From: Allodiplogaster sudhausi
Taxonomy: Eukaryota > Nematoda > Chromadorea > Rhabditida > Diplogasteridae
Direction of reading: 5' to 3'
Assembly (NCBI GenBank): GCA_945643635.1
Contig: CALZFC010000019.1
Coordinates: 3,946,001 to 4,010,000 of the forward strand
Length of the DNA: 64,000 nt
Shown: positions 51,429-62,245 of the stretch, piece after piece
Numbering within the stretch: the stretch's first letter is position 1
Layout of the letters: each line of letters begins with the position of its first letter
Notes under the pieces: model-generated
What the model was told of the DNA's origin: nothing
The model's database searches: none
Seen by the model: only the letters and a program-made list of their open reading frames with translations
Made by a program: the position numbers and the translations under genes

Positions 51429-54400
51429 TCAGTAGGTCTTCGAGTCGTGCCCTCCCATCATTCCCTCGCCAAAGAAGGGCAGAAGAGAACTCGCCGAGGT
51501 CACCAGCGGAGAGTGAACCGAATTGCCTGCAGAAAGCACGAGTTTTTTTTTGGAAATAATAGAAAATGGGGAGAAATAGGAGAGAAGAAACATTTACAGA
51601 TAAAACGAGTGATGAGGAATGTTGAAAGAGAAAATGAGAGAGTGGAAGAGAGAGAGAGAGAAAGAAAAGGGGAAAATAGGGTAAAAAAGAGTGCAGAGGG
51701 TGATAAAGAGGAAGACGGAGAAAGAGAGAGAGAGAGAAACAGAAAAGGGGAGAGGGGAGCGTGGGACTGTCAGAGAGAAGAGCGGGGATTGAGAGTGAGT
51801 GAGAGAGAGAGAGACAGAGAGACAGAGAGAGAGACAGAGAGAGACAGAGACAGAGAGCGAGAGAGAGAGAGAGAGAGAGAGAGCGTGGAATTGACAGAGA
51901 GAAATAGAAAGAGCGCGGAATTGGGAGAGCGCGAGAGCAAGAGAGAGAGAGAGAGAGGAGTGCGAGAGCGAGAGAGATAGAGAGAGAGAAAGAGAGAGAT
52001 ACCTGCAGCAGCGGCTGCAGCCACGGCGTTGGCCGCCGCGATGTGGTGCTGGAGTTCGCTGGATGCGTTTGCATTCGCAGCCGCCGTTGCCATCCCGGCC
52101 AGTTGATAAGTCGACAAAAGCGAGTCCAGGAATGACGACCTGGAAAATGTCTCTTTATTCTATTTATTATTTTTAGAATTAATCGCTATAAAATTTTATT
52201 GCCACAAACGGCTCAACAATTACTTGACATTAATGTTTCTATCTTAGCTAACTTTCATAATACCTTATTTTAAATAACCCTACTCTTAATACGCACTCAT
52301 ACCTTAACTGGTTCCCTTTTATAATAGCTACTTTCAACTCACCCAAAGTCAAACGGGCTCGGCGAGTGCACGGCGGCCTGAGTAGCCGTAGCAGGCACGG
52401 CAAGGGCCGGATGATGGTGGATGAGTCCGTTGTTGTAGTTGGAGTGGCCGAGGCCGAGGGGAGAGGGCGAGGAGCAGGGAGAGGGCGAGAAGAAGGAGGG
52501 CGAAGTCGCTGCAGCTGCAACTGCTGCACGCATCCGAGACATGAACGGGAGTTGGCCAATGAGATTGCCGCTGTGCTGAGAGGCAGCGGCTGCAGCGGCC
52601 GCGGCCACCTTAAAATAGTATTTTCTTTTTCTCAATTTTCTTCTTCAAACATTTTTTTTCTTAATTGCAAATTCTATGCAGAACAAGGCCATTAATCATA
52701 TTTTTAAAGTAACAATTCCAATTTTAACTTGTAAAAATTTACATACTTTTTACTAGTAAAAAAAATTTGGCGCCCAAAATGGATTTAAAATAGAAAAACC
52801 TGTGCCTGTTGCTGAGCTGCGGCTGCTGCGGCAGCTGCCGCCGCGGCTGCGGCCATCTGCGCGTCTGCAAGGGAATGATCTGCACGGCTTAGATTTACAA
52901 CTTTGATATAAGCTTACGTCTTTAAAGGGAAAACGAGGCGGAATCTCCTATTATCAATATGTGAAGGATACTTGAAAGCGGTTCTCCAGCACACCATCAT
53001 TTTCCCTCTTTCTCTCTCTCTCTCACTCTTTCACTCTCTCTCATTTCTTCGATCCCTCTCTCTCTTACTCCCTCTTTTTCTCTCTCACTCAGGGAAGAAA
53101 AGGGTCCATGCATGGCTCGGAAAAGTAGGGTGGGGTAAACCCAAAATTTGTTCGAAAATCAGGGTGGGGTAGTAAAAAAAAAATTTTTTTTTCTAAAAAT
53201 AAGCATATCCAAACAAACCGCCGCTCAGATAGACCTATTGACCTATTGGTTAAGGGTAAAAAAGGGGGGGGGGGGGTCAGGGAAAAAAATTCTGTAAAAA
53301 TGACGTAATTTATTCAAAATCTCCTTTTAAATGGTCTCGTGTTATGTACCTTATCTCTTCAGGTTATAAGAGTGGGGTAAAGTTGGCCGGTCAAAACCGG
53401 TCAAAAACCAAAGTGGGTCCATGCATCACATGGACTCTTTTCTTCCCTGCTCTCACTCTCTCTCCCTCCTTCGCTCTCTCTCTCTCTCTAACCATTATGC
53501 GCGCCCGGTCGATAGGTTCCATTGATAATCGCCAACTCCATCAGCTGCTTCCTCTTCAGTTCGTCTGTGCCTTCGGGCTGAAAAGGCATATCATTAATTC
53601 CAATCATTATAATGAAACCAATCAGTGAACCTGTTTACAACAAGAAACATCACGACTTGAAGGAAGCCAGCCTACAAAAACACTTCATTCTATCCACCTG
53701 ATCAAATCAATATTTCCCTTCACCAAAGAAAGTGTAATTGCGCGCATCACAACAGTTGTTCAGCCTCGCCCAACCCTGCCTCGCTAACCAAAATCAGTGA
53801 AACAGTATCACATCGGTACGTTACTGTAATAGCAAACACGCATTCCTAACGCAACCTCGGGCAGCTATCATATTCTCACTCTATCACCAGCCTATAATAG
53901 CAAAAAGCTACAGTAACCTTCCCCTTTCGCTCACCGCCGGTGAGCAGCTTCCTAATATGTTCTAATCGAGGCTCTTCCAATAGCAACAGCTACTGAAAGC
54001 CATGTAAGCATATGTGCCTTCAATTTGCCACACTATAATTCAGACTACCAAAAGATACAGTAACCTCCCAACCGCACTATAATTCCAGTTTCCCTCACCG
54101 CCGGAATGAGCAGCTTCCGAATGTGCTCGGCCGCCGTGGACATCTTGAGCGCCGCCCGATTGGCCGTGTCCTCGCACTGGATGAGTACGTGCAGTTCATC
54201 ATCCAGATGCTCCCAGTTCGGTTTCCCTCGGTTCTGCTCCTCCTAAGTGGAGTATCGTAGTGGATCAATTTATTTGCATCCATATTTTTTTTTCAAATAT
54301 AACTTTTTGTAAGCAATTAATATCTAAATAATCATACACCTATATTCTCAAAAGTATCAAGCATGTTGAATAACTTATTTACGGAAGCAAAGAACTTCTA

Positions 54401-54738
54401 TATAAGTAGCTAACGTTCTAAAAACTCGGTTTCCGCTTTATACTTTTTAACTACGGTATCTTCCTGAATTTGTCTTTGTATATTTTCGGTGTGTCTACCG
54501 TACCTTGCGTCGATCGCGCATGGATCCCCGTCCTCGCACCATAATCTTGCAGCCCGTCTCCTGCTCGAGTTGCTTCGCCGTCATGCCACGCGGCCCGAGG
54601 ATGCGGCCGACAAAGTTGTACTCAAAGGAATATAGCAATTATTTTGTTTTTCATTTTTTTGGTTATTCCTTTTTTAATTTGTTAAAACATTTCTCAACTA
54701 AACAGAAATGTCACATTGTGCCAAGAGAAAAATTTCTG

Positions 54739-54777
<39 letters not shown>

Positions 54778-55304
54778 GGAGAGAGAGAGGGGGAGGAAGA
54801 GAGAGAGAGAGAGGAGAGACAAACAGAGATAGAGAGAGAGAGAGACGGAGAGAGAGAGAGAATAGCAAAACAAAAAAGGGAAAGATAAAATGTAAACTGA
54901 CATCGGGATGCTCCTTGCGCGGCACGTACAGCTTCTCCGTGATGCAGACAATGTCGCCTTCCGGTTCGGGAAGGCGCAGCTCGTCGGTAGCGAAGTCGCA
55001 TTGGAAGATCGACATGCGGACACGGTTGATTTCTGAAATGGCGGGAACTTTAAATTTCCATTTGGCGGGAAATACAAACTCCTCTATTTATTCGAGCAAG
55101 CGACCAACCGTCATCGACGAGTCGTTCGAGATGCGTAAAGTTGAGTGGATAGAGCTCGAGCTGCTTCTTCTCCTTGACCAGATCAGCGAGGTACTCGATG
55201 GTGCAGTCGACCGGAGGAGAGGGAGGAGCAGACGGGGGCAGAGACGTAGAGGAAGACGACGACATCGTCGTCGTCGTCGTGTTCGTGCCATTCGTAGATG
55301 CCAT
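51429..55304 (-). CDS. asd-2: STAR-family KH RNA-binding protein, Quaking/ASD-2 type (412 aa, 9 exons)
   Basis: Exons 55304-55109, 55032-54902, 54620-54504, 54242-54099, 53577-53493, 52864-52800, 52608-52343, 52139-52003, 51526-51429. Phases agree over 1239 bases. STAR proteins dimerise and bind ACUAAY-type RNA to control splicing or translation. The QUA1 region is at about 37-70 ([20 protein letters not shown]). The KH domain starts near residue 110 ([22 protein letters not shown] at 118-121) and continues through [23 protein letters not shown]2 is at 197-219 ([17 protein letters not shown]). The C-terminal half is Ala-rich with runs of 9-14 Ala, Gln and Ser/Pro. An acceptor (TTCTCTGCAG) lies 8 bases before the ATG. 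A consensus donor (GTGAGC) follows the stop by one base. The best C. elegans match is ASD-2. Confidence 0.93.
53091..53448. mobile_element. Short inverted-repeat element in a STAR-gene intron
   Basis: The left end AGGGAAGAAAAGGGTCCATG and the right end (CATGGACTCTTTTCTTCCCT) are inverted with one mismatch. The interior carries GGGTGGGGTA motifs, a G run, and a second ATGCAT pair. Non-coding, about 358 bp. It resembles elements at 26455-26626 and 63097-63252. Confidence 0.7.
54738..54866. repeat. (GA)n array in a STAR-gene intron
   Basis: Purine tract on the plus strand between the QUA1-side exon and the KH exon. Similar arrays sit in the intron at 51630-52000 and upstream of the start at 55470-55540 and 55690-55768. 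Confidence 0.85.
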
Positions 55305-55547
55305 CGAACAGACTGCAGAGAAGCAGAGTGAGCAGGGTGGAGAAGATTGGAAACAGGATGACAGACAGGAAGGTGCTGACAAGGGAAGCCTCTTTCCATA
55401 ACCCAGCCAATCGCAACCATAGAGGGGGAGGAGCAGGAGGGTGAGAGTTAGGGACGAAGAGTTGGAGAGAAAATGAGCGAGAGAGAGAGAGGGAGAGAGA
55501 GAGGGGGAGAGAGAGGGAGAGAGAAAAGTCCGTATCCTATCTTCTAC

Positions 55548-55718
55548 ATGCTGACTCTGACGCGATTCGGAGATGCCGGAAGCGCGAGAGCGGAAAGAAG
55601 TCATGCCCTCCAGCTGATGATGAGCCGAGAGAGAAGTCGTAGAAGAACGGGCAGCACGAGCTTGCGAGATCTGAACGAAGATGGTGATGAGAGAGAGACA
55701 GAGAAAGAGAGAGAAGGG

Positions 55719-55769
<51 letters not shown>

Positions 55770-56403
55770 CCTGAAGAAGGTCACCCTATCAGGGCGAGAG
55801 GACTAGACCCGGCACCTGTATGGCCAACATACGACATCTTCACTCATTTTCTTAGCCTTCTGAAGAATAAATTATCGCAATTTCTCCTTGACCTCTCCGA
55901 TTCATATACAACCCAACATTTTAAACTGAGCAAGGAACACCAAGTGGTTCGACAGCACTAAAGTGTTAAGAATGTACGATTCCAATATGGGAAGCTCATA
56001 GTTTCCATATTTTGCCGTTAATATCGCGTTAACATTAGCATCACAATCTGAATGAATCTCAAGCTGTAACCCAAGGTGGGGGAGCGACGAGGAAGAAATT
56101 ATGGCAGTTACATTTATTTAATTCTTTAGGTTTTTTTTTTAAAATAATCTCGTTGAGTTCCTTCAGACTAACTTTAACCGACCCCCACGAAGAAAGGAGG
56201 CGATACAACACAAGTTGAAGCTGGTTATGGACCTCATCGTAGTAGCGCATGAATGGCGAGGCCATGGTTGTTGCCTGGCTGCTCGAGAGAGCAGGAGGCG
56301 TCGGAGGAGAGGTGGAAGAGGGTCGAGGAGTGGACTGCGAGGGAGAGGAGCCAGCCGACGGAAGGGAAGGGGGAGAAGAGAAGAGACACGAAGAAGACTG
56401 CAT
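55548..56403 (-). CDS. Candidate upstream exons (alternative STAR 5' end or separate small gene)
   Basis: Two exon-like blocks lie upstream of the STAR gene on the same strand. The first, 56403-56179, follows CCTTTGCAG, starts ATG and is Ser/Pro-rich, then MRYYDEVHNQLQLVLYRLLS, ending at a GT donor (75 codons). The second, 55670-55548, follows CTTCGTTCAG and encodes ISQARAARSSTTSLSAHHQ and more (41 codons), ending CAT/GTAGAA. They join in phase 0. Joining the second block to STAR exon 1 in this phase would not read the STAR frame, so they may be a leader, an isoform with an unseen exon, or a separate gene. No domain was recognised. Confidence 0.35.
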
Positions 56404-57843
56404 GCTCCTGCAAAGGAAGAGAGGGGTGCGAGCAGATCAAGAAAGAAGCGCGAGAAATAAAGAACGATGGAAATTGCGAGAGCGACACTTCACTACGATC
56501 GCATATGACAGACAACAGACAAATTCTCAAAGACGCGTATCTCAGCCATCAACAAAGATCGAGAATAACGAATGAATGAGCAACAAACAACAAGTACAAG
56601 ATATCGTACTTGTTCGCTAAACACATTAACTGTCACTTCCCAGCATCTTTCCTTGGATGGGCAAATCAACAGGCCAAGCTCATAATCAACATTGGTTTTA
56701 TAAAAGAACCGCAAGGAAACGTCAAATATCGCCATAGAAATAACCGACGAGCAAATAAACGCGCCGAAAAAAAGAACACGGAGGAATTATCTTGCTAATG
56801 CCACAACACCAGCAGTGCTGAAGTAGGCATTCTGCTATATGGTATTCTTACCACTCAAACATACCAGCACACTAAAAGTTTTCTCGAATAAAGCAAACAA
56901 ATTTACAATGCTGTCGATTACGGTGAAGCAAAGAATCGAGCTAAGAGCACTTGTAGATATTATCTATAGCATGCATCTAGGATGGCCTGCCGGGTTGGTC
57001 AAGAAAAGCGAGGATGTCTGACCAGGTTAACGCATCGTGCCTTGTAGAAACAGTTGGGGAAGAAGCGGAGTAAGGAGGATGCAGAACAGGATGCGGATAG
57101 GGAATGGGAATTAAGAATAGGGATGGGCTAAGGTAGGCCAAAAAAATTCACAGATAGGGAAGGGCGAGAAGGGCCAAGGCAGAGGCTCTTCCGAACGTCA
57201 TCTCCATACAATGGACAGGGTCTGTGGCATTTGGCAGTGGTGCATACAGGAGACAGCAACCGCGCCAACCTCTTCCTCTCCCTTTCGACCTCTCGATCTA
57301 CCCCTCACCCATCTCACCCCCTTTGGCAGAGAATGCAGCCTACATCACCACCTCCGACCTCCCTCCTCTCGCTCTTGCTGCTCCAAACTACAGTCTTGTA
57401 CGGGTGTAATGGCAAGGAAAAACTGGATGATCTGATCTTTATATCTAACACTTGACGAAAAGAACAACTCAAGATTCCGTAAAGAATTTGAAACCAAGAC
57501 ACTTTAACATAGAATCAAATTCGGATCCATGAGCAAACGAATTCTCGTTTTAACAATGATCGTCAGGCATGACCAGTCTTCCTGATACAACAAAAGCGAA
57601 TTTAAGATGATAAAAGAAGGCGACTTACACTGATTACATGTCCATAATCCATCAGACAAGCAAGATGATACCCTGAGAGTTCTTTAACGCATGAATAGTC
57701 AATGTGGCATACAAGTTGTGTAAAGATACAACGGCGAGTGAAATGGTCGGTAAAAGTGGAAAAAAGATAAGAGATGATTGTGGATTGATGGATTTGGAAC
57801 AAGTTGGCAACTTGCCAATTCCACTCTATTACTCTCCTTCACT
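56404..57843. other. No supported gene
   Basis: Contains the presumed 5' region of the 56403 exon and the 3' flank of the RRM-Tudor gene. Short frames at 56839-57021 and 57211-57455 lack splice context and domain similarity. Confidence 0.45.
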
Positions 57844-58082
57844 TCAGGTCTTCCAGCTGTTCTGACGATTCATCGTGGTAGAGGTGCTCTTGCGTGGAGC
57901 TGAGATGTGCAAGTCCGCAAATTTCTCTCTGATCACCTGGGGGACGGGGAGCTGAAACGAAGATATTGTTAACTTTATCATTCTTTTCCTTGTTTAAAAT
58001 GCATTTTAATTCTAACAACAACAAAAAACTCCTTTGTGAATAGGAACTTGTGCTAATTGTTCTAGGAGCAACTTCTTCAGGA

Positions 58083-58143
<61 letters not shown>

Positions 58144-58160
58144 AAGAGAGAGAGAGAAAA

Positions 58161-58193
<33 letters not shown>

Positions 58194-58194
58194 A

Positions 58195-58256
<62 letters not shown>

Positions 58257-58279
58257 AAGAGAGAAAGAGAAAGAGAGAA

Positions 58280-58360
<81 letters not shown>

Positions 58361-61337
58361 CTATCTCTACCTTCTTGGCTGCCTCCCTCTGCGCAACCAT
58401 GATATCTCTGCAGTAGACGCGCGGGATGGAGACGGCAGCTTTGTCATAGCAGAGATTCTTGTCTCTCGATATGAGAGAAGAAGCAACGTCGCCTTCCTCG
58501 CTTCCACCGCCTGGCGTCTCTGAACAACTCTTTCCTCAATACTTTTGCGATAAAATAAATGGACAAAAGAAAGATGTTTTATGGTGACTGCATTTTTTTT
58601 ACTTCCTTAATAAAATCATTTACGAAGATTCCTTAGGATTTTTAACTGAAATGCCTTACAATAGCATTTCCTATAAGGAGCATTTAGGAGACTTAAGTTC
58701 AAAATGAACATCTAAAACTATCACTCACTAAAGACGGATGTGGCGACAACCATATTCAAAGGTCCTTCGATGTGGACGAGGCGCACGAAGAGCGCAGCAC
58801 GGGAGCAAATCTTAAAGTATACTGTATTTCATCTACAGTACTTCATCTTAAATTGTACCGTAATCCACATGATATATTATGTCGTAAGTTCTGCTGTATT
58901 CATGCAAGCTTATACCTAATATTCTTTCTTTTTATATTTCATTTATCTATTTATTTTGCTGTTGGATAAATATAGAGGGTATTTCCTCCTTGCCTTGTGC
59001 AGAAGCTCGCGAACTTTCCCAGCCAATCCAATGTCGATTCCGCCAGTAGAAGAGATGCCAGCAAAGTCACAGTGGATGACCTGAAAGGTAAGGATAAGAG
59101 ATAAGATAAGGAGAGAGAGAGAGGGGAAAGAGAGAGATAGATTGAGAAAGAGAGGGAGATAGGGAGAGAGAGAGATAGAGAAAGAGAGAGAGCAACAAAC
59201 CCTGGCAGGAACACGGCAGGCAATGTCAGGAAGTTGCCAGATCTCGCGCGTAGCCAGCTCAATCTCGCATCCTTTGTCTACGAGGTATCCAAGCGGGCCC
59301 TGGATATCTCCGCTGGCTTCCTCTGCAATTGTTTTGCATCTTAGTTCTTATCGTTCTCATAGATATTATTTTAAGAGTGTTTGTATGCATTTTTTTAAAA
59401 TTTATTTTCCTCTTAAAACTCATAAAAGGTTTTAAAAGTTAAATAAGAAAACGCACCCGCAGCCTTCGTCACCACTATGCGCTCGATTCCTCCGTTGTAT
59501 CGGCAAGCGAGATAGTCATCAACCTTAACTTTTTTTTTAAATTATAACTTTTAAATCTTTTCCGACCTTAACAAAGTTTTTTTTTCCAAATTATAACTTT
59601 TAATCAAATAGTATCTTTCTTACATTAAATTATTTATCAAAGCGCAAAAGAACACCTTAAGTTCGCCGTGATTCAGGGAACGAGCTTCCTTGTTAGCCGG
59701 CCATGCCTGCAGCTTCGTGTACATCCCCTCAAAGCGCGCCTTGCCCAGCTCGGCGCCCTTGGGGAGGACGGAGAAGGAGAGGAGGCCACCGCTCAGTGTC
59801 CGCGGCATCTCCACGGTGCTCACCTCAAGATTACAAAGATATTATTGATTCTTACATTTAGTTATAAAATTAGTTCTTTGAGGATAAAAACAACAAGAAT
59901 AATAACATCATCAGCATTAACAACTCGAAACAACCTCAATGTCCTCAAAGTACGGTAGACGAGCTGGAAAGATGATGCTCTTCACGGTGCTCGAGATAGG
60001 CTTGTATACCTCATTCCTGTTAAAGAGGAAAAATCTATTCAAGAAATCATTGTCATTTAACTATCTCATTGTCAGTAACTCAGGATTTATGGTTAGTGCG
60101 AGCGTAATAGAAAATGGAACAAGCTTTTCAAGAACATGCTGAACCTAAAATGTAAATTTAAAAAATAAGACGAATGACAATCTGCTAATCAAACTGCCCA
60201 TTCTAGCATACAAAGGAGTCAAATGAATCATCTTTTTTTTTCTGTGCTCCAACAGAATACCAGAATCGGGAAAAGAAAAATAAGACTATCCTCATTTGAA
60301 TACTGACTTGTAATGGCCATTATTACTGAAGGAAAGCAAGTGGCGATAATATCAACAAAAAATATATATATTCGTGATATTCTTAGTACTGTTTAATGCA
60401 AAAATTGGGTGATGTAAGCAAGGTGTTAAAATAAATTTTGTTATTTTTCTAAGGACCAGAACATCAACTAACACTGCTTGAGAAGGAACGCCAAAGCCTA
60501 GCAGACGATTGGCCACAGTTTGACGGGAATCCCTGGAAAGAATAAAGGGTCAAATTAACCTTTACAGAACATAACATACTTAACGTCTCAACTTTGCTCA
60601 CAACAGCAAAAGAAGTTCAATCGAACCATGATGATAGCAGTAATAGAACAATTCGAATGCATGATAAATATATCATGGCAACATTTATATCGGCAACGAA
60701 CCCGTTGTTATTCCTGGCCACGCCCACGTTGTTCTCCTTACTTTCAGCGCCGGTGTCCATCACTTTCTCAACCTGCGAAATAGAAATGATATATTCAGGG
60801 GCGAGCGGGATCTAGTAAAAGAAGTGGACACAACTAAATGACCACCTTGAGTACGACATTCTCATCCACTTTGAGCTGGCCATCCGGCAGAGAATTGCGA
60901 ACATTATCAGCAGCTTCATAAGTGAGCATGGAGACGTAACTGAAAGGGACGAGATGGATTAAAAAACAAATAACAATTAAGTTGTTTTATAGCCAATATA
61001 AGCTATACAATCTGGCTAAACATGCCCGAAATGGACGTAAACTATTCAATTAAAAGTAATGACTAAACAAAATATACTCACGCAATACGGAAACGCATGC
61101 TCATCCTTGGAGGCGGCATACGAACGTCATCAATGAGTCCAAATCGTTGGAAGAGATGGAAGATCTTCCACTGAACAAGGAAAGAAGTTATTACGTCAAC
61201 AAAAGCGGCACAAATGAAGAAGACAAACAAAGTAGTTCACTGCGAACCTCATCGTACTCCAACGGAATATTCTTGACTGCAAATTGGCGTTCCTGCAGCC
61301 GCTTTCTCGCTACGTCGGCACTGACCATCGCTGCCAT
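57844..61337 (-). CDS. RRM plus Tudor-domain protein (444 aa, 14 exons)
   Basis: Exons 61337-61248, 61170-61082, 60939-60846, 60772-60702, 60532-60463, 60144-60080, 60016-59935, 59823-59656, 59523-59457, 59322-59201, 59080-58994, 58810-58729, 58510-58371, 57951-57844. Phases agree over 1335 bases. Residues 18-91 are an RRM (RNP2 FAVKNIP; HLFQRFGLIDDVRMPPP; SYVSMLTYEAADNV). Residues about 187-335 look like an extended Tudor module (ELKVDDYLACRYNGGIERIV; GYLVDKGCEIELA; WQLPDIACRVPARVIHCDF), a fold that reads methylarginine or methyl-lysine. RRM plus Tudor recalls TDRD10. The Tudor aromatic cage is only partly visible (Y, Y). A germline RNA role is inference. One intron is GC-AG (CACAAG/GCAAGG). 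TTTCAAG just before the ATG may be a trans-splice acceptor. Confidence 0.75.
58085..58359. repeat. Long (GA)n/(GAAA)-type array in an RRM-Tudor intron
   Basis: About 275 bp of GA repeats with regularly interspersed AAA. It is the longest continuous purine tract in the window and ends about ten bases before an exon. On the coding strand it reads as CT, just downstream of the exon's donor. Confidence 0.9.
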
Positions 61338-62245
61338 CGATGACTTGAAACAAAAAAGGGAAGCGATTTAAATTTCAAATTCAAATTAACTTAAAAATAT
61401 GCGTTATCAGCTCGACACTCGGCTACTCGCTCATAACCACAAAGAATAAAGCCGTATTTAGTATTCATTAAGCGTTCGAATCAAGAAAAACATGGGAAAA
61501 GCACATAAACAAGCATTTAATCAAGTGAAAACGTCCAAAACAACTGTTGAGCTTGCTTTGTGCAATCACGCCACAAATCTTCGCGCGTTTAGGCCAGTAC
61601 TGTACTTTCCGCACTAAATATCAAAACTACAATCTTTTTGTTCCTTCAACGCTTTAAAGTTTTCTTTAACTGTTTTAGTTTTACTCTTACTTAAAAAATT
61701 ACAAACTATAAAAATTATAATGCATTTTGACGTAGGTTGAACTTCTAAAGTGTTTCCTATTCCAAAGTGCCAATTCAGCATTGCAATTGTTGTAAATCTC
61801 GGAAGCAAATTTTAGTGCGTTCAGTGTTTCCATGAATGTGCGAGAGGCGCACGGTGTGATCTACGTGACTTCTGGCAAAACTCTCGCGCAACTTGACCCG
61901 GCATTCGTTATCGTCCACCCGCTCCCTAGCAGTTGTTGCCCGCCGCCCGCCCCATCCTCCCTCCCCCTCATTGTACCCGTTTCATCGCGCGCCGACCGGT
62001 CTCTCTGTGATCCACTTCCCGCTTTCTCCCCCTTTTCGCCACCATTTTAGCCCTACTTACCCCATTATTTCTGTTCAAACTACTCATGTATTCGTTTGAA
62101 AAGTCCTCGCGCCTCGTGTTTTTCCCTCCTTTTCCCCATTGTAATCATAATGATTCTTCGCCCTGCAGGCATCGCTTTGAATCCTTGTGTAAGCTTACGG
62201 CGGTTTCTCTCTTCTCTCTCTCTCTCTCTCTCTATCGTGTCTACA
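61338..62245. promoter_or_regulatory. Shared divergent upstream region of two RRM genes
   Basis: About 0.9 kb separates the start of the minus-strand RRM-Tudor gene from the start of the plus-strand RRM gene. Neither side has a clear TATA box. A (CT)n tract at 62213-62234 lies directly before the plus-strand ATG. A plus-strand frame at 61832-62050 is Pro/Ser-rich and not supported as coding. Confidence 0.5.

Noticed and set aside
61832..62099. Pro/Ser-rich plus-strand frames upstream of the RRM gene
   Set aside because: Two overlapping frames of similar length with no domain. The RRM start at 62246 has better context.
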